NCBI GenBank assembly: GCA_964549525.1
Contig: CAZJUR010000004.1
Location: forward strand, 5,056-69,055
Source: CAZJUR01 sp964549525
GTDB lineage: Bacteria; Patescibacteriota; Saccharimonadia; Saccharimonadales; Saccharimonadaceae
DNA length: 64,000 nucleotides
Direction of reading: 5' to 3'
Part shown: piece after piece, positions 42,862-51,157 of the stretch
How positions within the stretch are numbered: the first letter of the stretch is position 1
Layout: the number at the start of each line of letters is the position of its first letter
Made by a program: the position numbers and the translations under genes
Notes under the pieces: generated by a model
What the model was told of the DNA's origin: nothing
Seen by the model: the letters and a program-made list of their open reading frames with translations, nothing else
The model's database searches: none

Positions 42862-44043
42862 ATGGCAGATTTTGACCGAAGTAAGCCACATGTTAATGTC
42901 GGTACAATGGGTCACGTTGACCATGGTAAAACAACTTTAACCGCCGCAATCACCGCGACACTTGCAGCTAAACTGCCAAGCGACGTTAATAAACCAGTTG
43001 CATATGATCAAATCGATAATGCACCCGAAGAAAAACAACGCGGTATTACTATTGCAACATCTCACCAAGAATATGAAAGTGAAAAGCGTCACTATGCACA
43101 CGTAGATATGCCTGGACACGCGGACTATGTAAAAAATATGATTACCGGTGCCGCCCAAGTAGATGGAGCTATCCTAGTTGTGTCTGCAGCTGATGGTCCT
43201 ATGCCACAAACACGCGAGCATGTTCTTCTAGCTCGTCAGGTAGGTGTTCCTAAAATCGTTGTCTTCCTCAACAAAATGGATATGGCTGACGAAGAATTGG
43301 TTGAGCTTGTTGAAGAAGATGTTCGTGACCTCCTCGCAAAAAATGAGTTTGATCGAGACTGTCCTATCATCAAAGGTTCTGCACTGAAGGCGCTTGAAGG
43401 TGACGAAAAGTATCAAGAAGCAATCATGGAACTCGTTAAAGCTATGGACGACTATATTCCAGAGCCACAACGTGATCTTGATAAGCCATTCCTTATGCCA
43501 ATCGAAGACGTTTTCTCAATCAAAGGTCGAGGAACTGTCGCAACTGGTCGTATCGAACAAGGTGTCATCAACATTAATGATGAAGTTGAAATTGTCGGTA
43601 TAAAAGATCTGCAAAAATCAGTCGTTACAGGAATCGAAGCTTTCAAAAAGAATCTTGATCGCGGACAAGCTGGCGACAATGCCGGTATCTTGCTACGAGG
43701 TATTGAGCGTGATGATATCGAACGTGGACAGGTGATTGCAAAGCCTGGTTCTATCACACCACACACTGAGTTTGATGCAGAAGTATATGTGCTTACTAAA
43801 GAAGAAGGTGGTCGTCATACCCCATTCTTCAAAGGCTATAAACCACAATTTTACTTCCGTACCACTGATGTAACTGGCGAAGTAGAACTACCTGCCGATA
43901 AGGAAATGGTCATGCCAGGTGATACAGTAACCTTTAAGGTCAAACTACTCGCTCCAATCGCTATGGAACAAGGCTTACGCTTTGCTATCCGTGAAGGTGG
44001 ACGCACTGTTGGTGCAGGTGTTGTTACAAAAATTAACAAATAA
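42862..44043 (+). CDS. tuf: Elongation factor Tu
   Basis: GTPase that delivers aminoacyl-tRNA to the ribosome, 393 aa. G1 is GHVDHGKT, G3 DMPGHADY, G4 NKMD and G5 GSALKALEG, with domain II/III motifs [15 protein letters not shown] and [12 protein letters not shown]. The G3 box has Met where most bacterial EF-Tu have Cys (DCPGH). A strong terminator follows, so tuf appears to be transcribed alone here. It is still placed two genes before rpsJ, the position expected from the ancestral str-S10 order. Confidence 0.98.
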   Translation: MADFDRSKPHVNVGTMGHVDHGKTTLTAAITATLAAKLPSDVNKPVAYDQIDNAPEEKQRGITIATSHQEYESEKRHYAHVDMPGHADYVKNMITGAAQVDGAILVVSAADGPMPQTREHVLLARQVGVPKIVVFLNKMDMADEELVELVEEDVRDLLAKNEFDRDCPIIKGSALKALEGDEKYQEAIMELVKAMDDYIPEPQRDLDKPFLMPIEDVFSIKGRGTVATGRIEQGVININDEVEIVGIKDLQKSVVTGIEAFKKNLDRGQAGDNAGILLRGIERDDIERGQVIAKPGSITPHTEFDAEVYVLTKEEGGRHTPFFKGYKPQFYFRTTDVTGEVELPADKEMVMPGDTVTFKVKLLAPIAMEQGLRFAIREGGRTVGAGVVTKINK

Positions 44044-44060
44044 TTTGTACCTCAAATGAA

Positions 44061-44090
44061 AAAGAACCCAATATATTGGGTTCTTTTTTA
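44061..44090 (+). terminator. Intrinsic terminator after tuf
   Basis: 11-bp perfect stem AAAGAACCCAA / TTGGGTTCTTT with loop tata, then more T residues. Confidence 0.92.
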
Positions 44091-44143
44091 GTAATTATCT
44101 GCAAAAGAGCGTATACTACTAATGAGAAATAAGGAGAAAACAT

Positions 44144-44359
44144 ATGGAGATTCAAACTGCAATTACGTTACTCACTATCACCGTCATACTATTATCTATA
44201 GTCATTATCACACTTTTGGTTGCTACAACACTTGTCATGCTAAAATTACGACAGACAGTAAAGCAAGTAAATCTTGTCACGCATAACATCGCAGAAATAA
44301 CTACCTGGATGACCCCATTAACCGTTGTTAAAACGATTAAAAGAGTATTTAAAAAGTAA
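44144..44359 (+). CDS. Small single-helix membrane protein
   Basis: 71 aa. A long hydrophobic segment (residues ~7-35, LLTITVILLSIVIITLLVATTLVML) is followed by a short amphipathic region and a basic end (KTIKRVFKK). An AAGGAG Shine-Dalgarno sequence supports the start, and a TATACT box lies upstream (about 44111). It is 11 bp from the YtxH-like gene and probably co-transcribed. The arrangement resembles DUF948-YtxH pairs seen elsewhere, but the sequence is too short to be sure. Confidence 0.7.
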   Translation: MEIQTAITLLTITVILLSIVIITLLVATTLVMLKLRQTVKQVNLVTHNIAEITTWMTPLTVVKTIKRVFKK

Positions 44360-44370
44360 AGGAGAAATAC

Positions 44371-44730
44371 ATGGCAAAAACATTTGGAAAAGTTATATTA
44401 GCCACCATCGCAGGTGCGGTAGCTGGAGTGCTTTTGGCTCCGAAAAGTGGGAAAGAAAATCGGAAAGATCTCAAGAAAAAAGCAGATGAACTTCAGCGAA
44501 ATGCCCAAAAAAAGTATGAGCAAGTAAAAAAATCAAGTAAAAAAGGCAAAAAAGATTTAGACGGAATTGTTACGCGGGCGCAAGGAGAATTTGAAGAATT
44601 TAAAGATTCTACCGTCAAACACGTGAATTCAGCAGCGAAAGAACTCAAAAAAGTCGGCTTAGACGCTAAACGACGGAGTCAACATATTTCAAAAGACGCC
44701 AAAGATACAATCAAGAAAAGTGACTCATAG
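44371..44730 (+). CDS. YtxH-domain protein
   Basis: 119 aa. The N-terminal glycine/alanine-rich helix VILATIAGAVAGVLLAPKSGKENRKDLKKKADEL is the YtxH signature (gas-vesicle/general-stress-like proteins). The rest is a highly charged helix rich in Lys and Glu (KKSSKKGKKDLDG, AAKELKKVGLDAKRR). Membrane-associated and probably stress-related by family, with no defined activity. An AAAGGAG Shine-Dalgarno sequence precedes the ATG. Confidence 0.82.
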   Translation: MAKTFGKVILATIAGAVAGVLLAPKSGKENRKDLKKKADELQRNAQKKYEQVKKSSKKGKKDLDGIVTRAQGEFEEFKDSTVKHVNSAAKELKKVGLDAKRRSQHISKDAKDTIKKSDS

Positions 44731-44764
44731 CTCTCTATTAACTGTCTTGCATAAATTGCTTGCG

Positions 44765-44770
44765 TATAGT
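44765..44770 (+). promoter_or_regulatory. -10-like box of rpsJ
   Basis: TATAGT with a weak -35. It would give an ~82-nt leader containing the CTACTG/CAGTAG inverted repeat. Confidence 0.4.
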
Positions 44771-44796
44771 ATGATTTAGTTTGATAGAAAATAATT

Positions 44797-44841
44797 CTAC
44801 TGAGAACTTGGCTGATGATGAGCGTCACAAGATTACAGTAG
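44797..44841 (+). promoter_or_regulatory. Candidate structured leader of rpsJ
   Basis: Outer arms CTACTG (44797-44802) and CAGTAG (44836-44841) enclose an inner CTTG/CAAG pair. A GGAG ribosome-binding motif follows. The stem is short, so this is only a candidate. Confidence 0.3.
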
Positions 44842-44858
44842 CGTACATAGGAGATAGT

Positions 44859-45182
44859 ATGGCCGAGCCTAAACCACAAGCACCACGAATACGTATTCGT
44901 CTAAAAGCATATGATCATAAAGTGATTGATCAATCTGCAAAACAAATTATTGACACTGCCCTGAGAACTGGTGCAAGTGTCGTTGGTCCAGTTCCACTCC
45001 CGACTCGTCGGAGTACATTTACGGTTGTTAAAAGCCCGCATGTTTACAAAAAAGGTGGCGAAGCCTTCGAAATACGAGTGCATAAACGGCTGATTGATAT
45101 TACAAATGCAACGCCAAAAACAGTAGATTCTCTCCAAAATCTTAGCCTACCAGCAGGGGTAGACGCTGAGATTAAAATGTAA
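44859..45182 (+). CDS. rpsJ: Small ribosomal subunit protein uS10
   Basis: 30S head protein, also NusE in antitermination complexes, 107 aa from ATG 44859 (Shine-Dalgarno GGAG 44850-44853). [40 protein letters not shown] and the loop [18 protein letters not shown] are diagnostic. The extra 26 upstream codons are leader sequence. An inverted gene separates it from rplC, so the S10 operon is split. Confidence 0.97.
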   Translation: MAEPKPQAPRIRIRLKAYDHKVIDQSAKQIIDTALRTGASVVGPVPLPTRRSTFTVVKSPHVYKKGGEAFEIRVHKRLIDITNATPKTVDSLQNLSLPAGVDAEIKM

Positions 45183-45214
45183 GACCTATAGCAATATAAG
45201 TGAAATTGAGATAA

Positions 45215-45532
45215 TTATTCTACCGGTACAGGCGTAGGAGCAGGAGCAATTTGTTTATTTTGAGATAAATACTCCTCTAGGCTTCTCTGCTGTTGATCAA
45301 TCTGATCATACAGTTCGTTGACTTGTTGATTAGTATTAAAAGTAATAAAAGCTGTCGAAACGACGGCTACGCCAATTATCAACCAGTACAGTGTGTTAAC
45401 GGTGAATTTAACAGTCCAGAAATCACTTGCAACTTTTTTTTGACGCGCAACCGCCTTTTTCGCTGGAGTTTTCCTCGTTTTTTTGACAGTAGTTCGCTTC
45501 GTAGATGGTGTTTTGCGCTTTGCGCTCGCCAT
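45215..45532 (-). CDS. Lysine-rich-tailed single-pass membrane protein
   Basis: 105 aa. Residues 1-~35 are strongly basic with histone-H1-like repeats (TPSTKRTTVKKTRKTPAKKAVA). A membrane helix (LYWLIIGVAVVSTAFITF, about 48-65) follows, then a short coiled coil (QVNELYDQIDQQQRSLEEYL) and a proline-rich end (APAPTPVPVE). The basic tail should face the cytoplasm and could bind nucleic acid or ribosomes. No family recognised. It is inserted between rpsJ and rplC in the opposite orientation. Confidence 0.72.
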   Translation of the reverse strand: MASAKRKTPSTKRTTVKKTRKTPAKKAVARQKKVASDFWTVKFTVNTLYWLIIGVAVVSTAFITFNTNQQVNELYDQIDQQQRSLEEYLSQNKQIAPAPTPVPVE

Positions 45533-45626
45533 ACGTCCCCCTATAGATTAGGTGTATTAATTATAATGCCATTATTATGACAAATAGCCTAAAGATTTGC
45601 AATTATTCCGTGAGGTGTGAAAGGTG

Positions 45627-45656
45627 TTGACTCGATAGGCTTTCCTATGATATGCT
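45627..45656 (+). promoter_or_regulatory. Promoter of the rplC-led ribosomal operon
   Basis: TTGACT (45627-45632), 18-nt spacer, TATGCT (45651-45656). An ATAGG-cttt-CCTAT inverted repeat lies in the spacer and could be an operator. Predicted leader length is about 115 nt. Confidence 0.6.
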
Positions 45657-45691
45657 AGATCGAGTAAGTATTTTACAACGAATAATTAACT

Positions 45692-45760
45692 AATTCTTGG
45701 TGAATTGGTAGGTCCAGGTAAAAACAACATATACTTGGAAACCACTAGACACCAAGAATT
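45692..45760 (+). promoter_or_regulatory. Structured leader RNA before rplC (candidate ribosomal-protein leader)
   Basis: Perfect 11-bp outer stem AATTCTTGGTG (45692-45702) / CACCAAGAATT (45750-45760). Inside it a second stem pairs CCAGGTA with TACTTGG (one G-U), extended by GGT/ACC across a small bulge. The Shine-Dalgarno region GTGGGAG follows 5 nt later. The position at the head of the L3-L4-L23-L2 operon suggests autoregulation by a ribosomal protein (inference). Confidence 0.65.
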
Positions 45761-45778
45761 TTAAGTGGGAGATCGCAG

Positions 45779-46396
45779 ATGAAAACACTTCTCGGCACCA
45801 AACTTGGCATGACACAGGTCATTAGCCAAGACGGAGTTGTGACACCAGTCACGATTATTAAAGCCGGCCCTCTCACAGTGACACAAATAAAAACAACTGA
45901 CAAAGACGGCTATATGGCTATACAGGTGGGTTATGATACCACCAAAAAACGTTTAGCAAAACCAACCATTGGTCACGTCAAGGCTTCTAAAATGACACCA
46001 CGTGTACTGCGTGAGGTACGTGTAACTGAGCTTCCCGAAGATATTAAAGTCGGTGATGTGTTTGATTCGAGTATTTTTCAGCTTGGCGATACAGTACAAG
46101 TTACGGGTGTCAGCAAAGGAAAAGGTTTTGCCGGTACTGTTAAAAGACACAATTTTAACACCAGCAAGCGAACACATGGTGGTAATGGAAACGTCAGAAA
46201 ACCAGGTTCAATTGGCTCGATGTATCCTCAAAAAGTCTTTAAAGGTAAAAGAATGGCGGGTCAAATGGGCGCCACCCGCGTAACGGTTAAGAACCTAACG
46301 GTAGCCTACATTAATGCAGAGGATCATCTCATTGGTATCAAGGGTGCAGTACCAGGACCTCGTAAAGGGCTGGTAATCATCGGAGGTATTTCCTAA
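45779..46396 (+). CDS. rplC: Large ribosomal subunit protein uL3
   Basis: Early 50S assembly protein, 205 aa. LGTKLGMTQVISQDGVVTPVTIIKAGPL at the N-terminus and the extended loop HNFNTSKRTHGGNGNVRKPGSIG...GQMGATRVTVKNL that reaches the peptidyl transferase centre. First gene of the ribosomal run, preceded by a long structured leader. It overlaps rplD by 1 nt (TAATG). Confidence 0.98.
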   Translation: MKTLLGTKLGMTQVISQDGVVTPVTIIKAGPLTVTQIKTTDKDGYMAIQVGYDTTKKRLAKPTIGHVKASKMTPRVLREVRVTELPEDIKVGDVFDSSIFQLGDTVQVTGVSKGKGFAGTVKRHNFNTSKRTHGGNGNVRKPGSIGSMYPQKVFKGKRMAGQMGATRVTVKNLTVAYINAEDHLIGIKGAVPGPRKGLVIIGGIS

Positions 46397-47010
46397 TGGC
46401 AACTACGCAATCAACACTTTCTAAACACATCTACCAAGTTGATGTTCCTAACCATGAGTTACTGAAGTTAGCATATGAGTCATATCTCGCAAATAAACGG
46501 CAAGTCAGCGCAACCACCAAGCAACGAGGAGAAGTTCGTGGTGGTGGTAAAAAACCGTGGCGACAAAAAGGAACCGGCCGAGCTCGCTTTGGTTCAAGCC
46601 GTAACCCCATCTGGCGTGGCGGCGGTGTCGTGTTTGGCCCCAGAGGCAATGAAAATTATACTAAAAAATTACCACTTACTTCCAAGCGTGTTGCACTTCG
46701 TCAAGCCCTCACACTTGCACATACAGCTAAAAAAATAACTGTTATAGATATTAAAAATGTATCTAAGACCAAAGAAGTAGCCAGTTTCTTGCGCACTCAC
46801 AAACTAGACAATATGAAACGAGTAGCCATCGTCGTCGATAAGAAAACACCAGAGCTTATTCGCGCCACACGCAATCTGAGTTCGGTTGAATTTCTATCTG
46901 CAAAATATTTGAGCGTATATCATATTCTTAATGCTGATGTGATTGTCTTATCACCTAAAGCTGTTGAGGTAATCAATCAATGGCTTGGTGCAAAAAAGGA
47001 GAATAAATAA
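46396..47010 (+). CDS. rplD: Large ribosomal subunit protein uL4
   Basis: 50S protein lining the exit tunnel, 204 aa. The tunnel loop KQRGEVRGGGKKPWRQKGTGRARFGSSRNPIWRGGGVVFGP is intact and the C-terminal Rossmann-like part follows. In other bacteria L4 is the autoregulator of the S10 operon, which makes it the first candidate ligand for the rplC leader. 1-nt overlaps with both neighbours. Confidence 0.98.
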   Translation: MATTQSTLSKHIYQVDVPNHELLKLAYESYLANKRQVSATTKQRGEVRGGGKKPWRQKGTGRARFGSSRNPIWRGGGVVFGPRGNENYTKKLPLTSKRVALRQALTLAHTAKKITVIDIKNVSKTKEVASFLRTHKLDNMKRVAIVVDKKTPELIRATRNLSSVEFLSAKYLSVYHILNADVIVLSPKAVEVINQWLGAKKENK

Positions 47011-47327
47011 TGTCTTCAGTTATGACTATTATCCCGATTAACAGCGAGAAGGCATATCAGCTTTCTACCGAAGGTATTTATTTGTTCAAAGTACCATTAT
47101 CTGCTAATAAGCAGCAAATTGCACAGCTCGTAGAGAATGAGTACAATGTGACCGTTACAGGTGTAAAAACTCTTATTCAATCCGGTAAATCTATCGCGTT
47201 TTCACGCGGTAAACGATCACGTCCAGGTACGACCAAACGCACTGATACAAAGAAAGCTTACGTGAGCTTAAAGGACGGCGACACAATCACCGTTTTTGAG
47301 GAGCAGAAAGAGGAAGGAGCGTCATAA
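47010..47327 (+). CDS. rplW: Large ribosomal subunit protein uL23
   Basis: 50S protein at the tunnel exit and docking site for trigger factor and SRP, 105 aa. TEGIYLFKVPLSANKQQIAQLVENEYNVTVTGVKTL matches the family core. The region after it (SGKSIAFSRGKRSRPGTTKRTDTKKAYVSLKDGDTITVFE) is the usual basic loop and final strand. Starts in the stop codon of rplD. Confidence 0.97.
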   Translation: MSSVMTIIPINSEKAYQLSTEGIYLFKVPLSANKQQIAQLVENEYNVTVTGVKTLIQSGKSIAFSRGKRSRPGTTKRTDTKKAYVSLKDGDTITVFEEQKEEGAS

Positions 47328-48166
47328 TGCCAATTACGTCATATAAACCTACTACTCCTTCACGTCGCGGCATGACCAGTCAAGATTTTGATCAAATTAC
47401 GACTCGTAAGCCACTCAAATCGCTTATCAAAAGCAAAAAACAGCAAGCTGGTCGCAATAATACTGGTCGTATCACGGTTCGGCATCGAGGTGGAGGCGTC
47501 AAGCGTCACTATCGACTGGTGAATCATAAGCTCGCTGAAGGAATCAAGGCTACTATTGAACATATTGAATACGATCCAAATCGAAGCGCCCGTATCGCAC
47601 GTGTCAAAGATCAACACGGGCTCTACCACTACATTATTGCTGATACCTCCATGCGACAAGGCCAAAAGATTGAGAGCGGACAAGAAGTCGCTATAGAGGC
47701 GGGAAATCGTATGCCGCTCACTCAAGTACCAAATGGTACGATGATATATAACATCGAGATTACACCCGGTAAAGGTGGTCAAATGGTACGCGGTGCCGGT
47801 ACAAAGGCGCAGCTTATGGCCAAAGAGGGCGATTATGCTCTTGTCAAACTACCATCCGGTGAAGTACGTCGTTTCCGTGTAGAGTGTATGGCTAGTATTG
47901 GCACAGTCAGTAATATTCAGCACCAAAATATTAAAGTTGGTTCTGCGGGACGTAATCGTCGCAGGGGTATCCGCCCAAGTGTTCGTGGTGTTGTCATGAA
48001 CGCTGTTGACCACCCACATGGTGGTGGTGACGGCGGTGCGCACGGTCCTGGTAAAGCACCGCGTACACCGTGGGGTCAATTAACACTCGGTTACCGCACA
48101 CGGCGTCGTAAATATAGTAATAAAATGATTGCGCGCTCGCGCCATGAAGCAAAGAGGAAGAGGTAA
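47327..48166 (+). CDS. rplB: Large ribosomal subunit protein uL2
   Basis: 50S protein needed for subunit association and peptidyl transfer, 279 aa, full length. GRNNTGRITVRHRGGGVKRHYRLV, the SH3-like core, and the C-terminal HPHGGGDGGAHGPGKAPRTPWGQLTLGYRTRR with the conserved His residue are present. Confidence 0.98.
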   Translation: MPITSYKPTTPSRRGMTSQDFDQITTRKPLKSLIKSKKQQAGRNNTGRITVRHRGGGVKRHYRLVNHKLAEGIKATIEHIEYDPNRSARIARVKDQHGLYHYIIADTSMRQGQKIESGQEVAIEAGNRMPLTQVPNGTMIYNIEITPGKGGQMVRGAGTKAQLMAKEGDYALVKLPSGEVRRFRVECMASIGTVSNIQHQNIKVGSAGRNRRRGIRPSVRGVVMNAVDHPHGGGDGGAHGPGKAPRTPWGQLTLGYRTRRRKYSNKMIARSRHEAKRKR

Positions 48167-48169
48167 GAT

Positions 48170-48436
48170 ATGAGTCGATCACTAAAGAAAGGTCCATTTG
48201 TTGATTTCAAACTGATGAAAAAAGTTGCTGCACTAGGAAGTGAAGATCGCACTATTATTAAAACATGGGCACGTGCCTCAACCATTACTCCAGAGATGGT
48301 GGGACGAACTATTTCTGTCCATAATGGACGACTTCATGTTCCTGTGTATATTAGTGAGAATATGGTTGGTCACAAGCTCGGTGAATTTGCACCGACTCGT
48401 AAATTCCGTAAACATGGCGGAAAGGACAAGAAATAA
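48170..48436 (+). CDS. rpsS: Small ribosomal subunit protein uS19
   Basis: 30S head protein contacting S13, 88 aa. [44 protein letters not shown] and [23 protein letters not shown] are family signatures. 3 nt after rplB and 1-nt overlap with rplV. Confidence 0.98.
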   Translation: MSRSLKKGPFVDFKLMKKVAALGSEDRTIIKTWARASTITPEMVGRTISVHNGRLHVPVYISENMVGHKLGEFAPTRKFRKHGGKDKK

Positions 48437-48834
48437 TGGCTGAAATGATCCAGGTACGAGCAATTGCACGCGGCGTAACACAAACACCTCGCAAGATTGG
48501 TTTGGTTGCGAGCTTAGTTCGTGGTCGTACCGTTGCTGACGCGTTAACGATCTTATCTCACACCCCTAAGCGCGCTGCACGTCCATTAACTAAAGTTATC
48601 GAGAGTGCTAAAGCAAATGCACTCAATACACATGGCCTTACCGATCAGGGACTCTTAATTCATTCATTACAAATAACCGCTGGACCTCGTTTGAAACGAT
48701 ATCGACCAGTTGCACGTGGTCAAGCCCATCCTTATCAGAAACGTACCAGTCATATCCATGTTGTGGTTGCAGGAGTGGAGAAACCTAAGAAGCAACCAGC
48801 CAAGAAAACAACTGCCAAGAAGGAGAGCAAATAA
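48436..48834 (+). CDS. rplV: Large ribosomal subunit protein uL22
   Basis: 50S tunnel protein, 132 aa. ARGVTQTPRKIGLVASLVRGRTVADALTIL and the beta-hairpin RLKRYRPVARGQAHPYQKRTSHIHVVV are present. A lysine-rich C-terminal tail (KPKKQPAKKTTAKKESK) extends beyond the usual end. Confidence 0.97.
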   Translation: MAEMIQVRAIARGVTQTPRKIGLVASLVRGRTVADALTILSHTPKRAARPLTKVIESAKANALNTHGLTDQGLLIHSLQITAGPRLKRYRPVARGQAHPYQKRTSHIHVVVAGVEKPKKQPAKKTTAKKESK

Positions 48835-49463
48835 TGGGCCAAAAAGTAAATCCAATTAGTATGCGACTTCAGGTCACCAAAAACTGGCGATCTCGCTGGT
48901 TTGCTGGTAAAAAAGAATTTGCCAACTGGTTGGCGCAAGATGTAGAAATCCGCCGATTAATTGAAAAAAAGTTTTCTTCTCGTCCAACAATTAATTTAAT
49001 TGAGATCGAACGCTCTGGTGGGCAAGTTGAGGTTACAATTCACACCGCAAAAGCAGGTGTAGTGATCGGTCGTGGCGGAGCAGGGGTTACTGAGCTCAAA
49101 GAAACAATCGAAAAGATAGTCGATATGCCAGTACGTATCAATATTGAAGAAGTCAAACGACCAGATCTTGCTGCAAAGCTTGTTGCAGAGAATATTGCTC
49201 ATCAACTCGAACGTCGCATTAACTTCCGTCGAGCTACGAAAATGGCTGCTCAAAATAGCATTAATGCTGGAGCAAAAGGGATTCGTATTGAAGTTGCTGG
49301 CCGTTTAAATGGTGCCGAAATGAGTCGCCGTGAAAAAGTGATCGAAGGTTCTGTACCGCTTCATACGCTCCGTGCAGACATTGACTATCACTTGGCTCAA
49401 GCACGAACTCCAGCAGGCATTATCGGCGTGAAAGTCTGGATCTATAAAGGGGAGGCTGCCTAA
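48834..49463 (+). CDS. rpsC: Small ribosomal subunit protein uS3
   Basis: 30S protein at the mRNA entry site, 209 aa. MGQKVNPISMRLQVTKNWRSRWF opens the N-terminus. The KH domain has VVIGRGGAGVTELKETIEKIV in place of the usual GKxGxxI. The C-terminal domain has RLNGAEMSRREKVIEGSVPLHTLRADIDYHLAQARTPAGIIGVKVWIYKG. Confidence 0.98.
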   Translation: MGQKVNPISMRLQVTKNWRSRWFAGKKEFANWLAQDVEIRRLIEKKFSSRPTINLIEIERSGGQVEVTIHTAKAGVVIGRGGAGVTELKETIEKIVDMPVRINIEEVKRPDLAAKLVAENIAHQLERRINFRRATKMAAQNSINAGAKGIRIEVAGRLNGAEMSRREKVIEGSVPLHTLRADIDYHLAQARTPAGIIGVKVWIYKGEAA

Positions 49464-49880
49464 ATGTTATTGCCAAAAAAGACTAAATACCGAAAAGTCC
49501 GAAAAGGTAAGAACGGCGGTGTAGCTACTGCTGGTAATTACATTGCATTTGGTGATTTTGCACTGCAGAGTGTGACCAATGAGCGAGTTACCAGTCGGCA
49601 AATTGAATCTGCTCGTCAAGCAATGACTCGATATATTAAACGTGGTGGTAAAATTTGGATTCGTATTTTTCCTCACACACCAGTCACCCGCAAGCCGCAA
49701 GATGTCAAAATGGGTAGCGGCAAAGGCAATCCTGAGTTTTTTGTTGCAAAAGTCAAAGCTGGAACGGTTATGTTTGAAATGAAAGGCGTCCAGGAAGAAA
49801 TCGCTCGTGAAGCTATGCGTCTTGCGAGTCACAAATTACCGGTGAAAACCCGATTTATTAAACGAGAGGAGACTGCATAA
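49464..49880 (+). CDS. rplP: Large ribosomal subunit protein uL16
   Basis: 50S A-site tRNA-contacting protein, 138 aa. [66 protein letters not shown] and [26 protein letters not shown] are diagnostic. It directly abuts rpsC. Confidence 0.98.
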   Translation: MLLPKKTKYRKVRKGKNGGVATAGNYIAFGDFALQSVTNERVTSRQIESARQAMTRYIKRGGKIWIRIFPHTPVTRKPQDVKMGSGKGNPEFFVAKVKAGTVMFEMKGVQEEIAREAMRLASHKLPVKTRFIKREETA

Positions 49881-50119
49881 TGGCTAAAGCACCGAAAAAA
49901 GCAGCTTCAAAAAAGAAAGTGACGAAGAAGTCGCTTCAAGATATGAATGCAACTGAATTAACTCAGCACATTGCTTCCTGCAAAGCCGATCTCGCACTTG
50001 CTTATCGTTCTCATGCTGCTCGTGAATTAACGAACACCGCACGCTTAGCAGAATTACGTCGTGAAATTGCTCGTGCACATACTGCGAAAGCGACAAACCA
50101 AGCAAAGGAGACTGCATAA
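49880..50119 (+). CDS. rpmC: Large ribosomal subunit protein uL29
   Basis: 50S protein near the tunnel exit, 79 aa. The helical core is SLQDMNATELTQHIASCKADLALAYRSHAARELTNTARLAELRREIARAHTAKA. The ~18-residue lysine-rich N-terminal extension (APKKAASKKKVTKK) is longer than in model bacteria. 1-nt overlaps on both sides. Confidence 0.93.
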   Translation: MAKAPKKAASKKKVTKKSLQDMNATELTQHIASCKADLALAYRSHAARELTNTARLAELRREIARAHTAKATNQAKETA

Positions 50120-50469
50120 TGTCACATACTAAAATTACAGGCGTTGTTACCAGCGATGTTCAGGATAAAACAATTGTAATCACCGTTTCGAGTCGATTAA
50201 CGCATCCTTTGTACCGGAAACAATACACCAGAAGTCGAAAGTATATTGCTCATGATGAAAAGAACGAAGCAAAAAAAGGTGACACTGTAGAAATAATCGA
50301 AACTCGACCAATAAGTCGTCGCAAAAGCTTCACCCTATTACGAATCGTAGAATCTGGACATGGAGCAGTCGAACTGAAGGACGAAGTGGCTGAGACAGTA
50401 TCACAGAAGAAGATCGTGGATGAAAAACCAGTAAAAAAATCTCCTAAAAAAACGGAGGCAGACGTATGA
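50119..50469 (+). CDS. rpsQ: Small ribosomal subunit protein uS17
   Basis: 30S assembly protein, 116 aa. The OB-fold core is [74 protein letters not shown] ~30-residue acidic/basic C-terminal tail ([20 protein letters not shown]) is extra. The stop overlaps rplN by 4 nt. Confidence 0.96.
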   Translation: MSHTKITGVVTSDVQDKTIVITVSSRLTHPLYRKQYTRSRKYIAHDEKNEAKKGDTVEIIETRPISRRKSFTLLRIVESGHGAVELKDEVAETVSQKKIVDEKPVKKSPKKTEADV

Positions 50470-50834
50470 TCCAACAAGAATCACGACTTGTAGTGACTGA
50501 CAATAGCGGCGCGAAAGAAATTCTCTGCATCCGAGTACTAGGTGGTACACGACGTCGTTATGCACGCGTAGGCGATGTCATTGTGGCTACTGTTAAGCAA
50601 GCTAGTCCAACAGGACAAGTGAAAAAGAAAAGTGTTGTAAAAGCGGTGATTGTACGCACCAAAAATCGTATTCTCCGTAAAGACGGCAGCACTATCTGTT
50701 TTGATGACAACGCAGCAGTGATTATTGGCGATGACAAGCAACCACGAGCAACGCGTGTGTTTGGCCCTATTCCGCGTGAATTACGTGATTTAGGATACAG
50801 CAAAATTGTTTCACTCGCACCGGAGGTACTCTAA
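50466..50834 (+). CDS. rplN: Large ribosomal subunit protein uL14
   Basis: 50S protein forming an intersubunit bridge, 122 aa. [37 protein letters not shown] and ITHERS-type ending [26 protein letters not shown] are family signatures. Starts within the rpsQ stop (ATGA). Confidence 0.98.
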   Translation: MIQQESRLVVTDNSGAKEILCIRVLGGTRRRYARVGDVIVATVKQASPTGQVKKKSVVKAVIVRTKNRILRKDGSTICFDDNAAVIIGDDKQPRATRVFGPIPRELRDLGYSKIVSLAPEVL

Positions 50835-51157
50835 TGGCATTTGCACGTATAAAAAAAGGTGATGAGGTCAAAGTGATTGCCGGTCGTCATAAAGGTAAAA
50901 CTGCTACCGTACAAGGTTTTAAAGGTCCAGACGGCGTGCTACTCAGCGGCATTGGAGAACGAAAACGTCATGCAGCTGCCAATCGATATATGCCGGCTGG
51001 AAAACGAGATATACAAATACCAGTGCATAAGAGCAACATAGCACTTATTGCCGATAAAAAGAGCGGTACTACGAGCCGTGTAGGCTATCAAACTAAAGCA
51101 AATGGACAAAAAGTTCGGGTTGCTCGACAGTTGAAGCAGAAGGAGATTAGTTCATGA
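50834..51157 (+). CDS. rplX: Large ribosomal subunit protein uL24
   Basis: 50S assembly-initiating protein, 107 aa. The KOW motif IKKGDEVKVIAGRHKGKTATVQGF is followed by KRHAAANRYMPAGKRDIQIPVHKSNIALI. The tail carries the RVGYQTKANGQKVRVARQ end typical of L24. It overlaps rplE by 4 nt. Confidence 0.97.
   Translation: MAFARIKKGDEVKVIAGRHKGKTATVQGFKGPDGVLLSGIGERKRHAAANRYMPAGKRDIQIPVHKSNIALIADKKSGTTSRVGYQTKANGQKVRVARQLKQKEISS

Noticed and set aside
44781..44858. N-terminal extension of S10
   Set aside because: No S10 homology upstream of MAEPKPQ; the ATG at 44859 has a GGAG motif and the upstream part is the structured leader.
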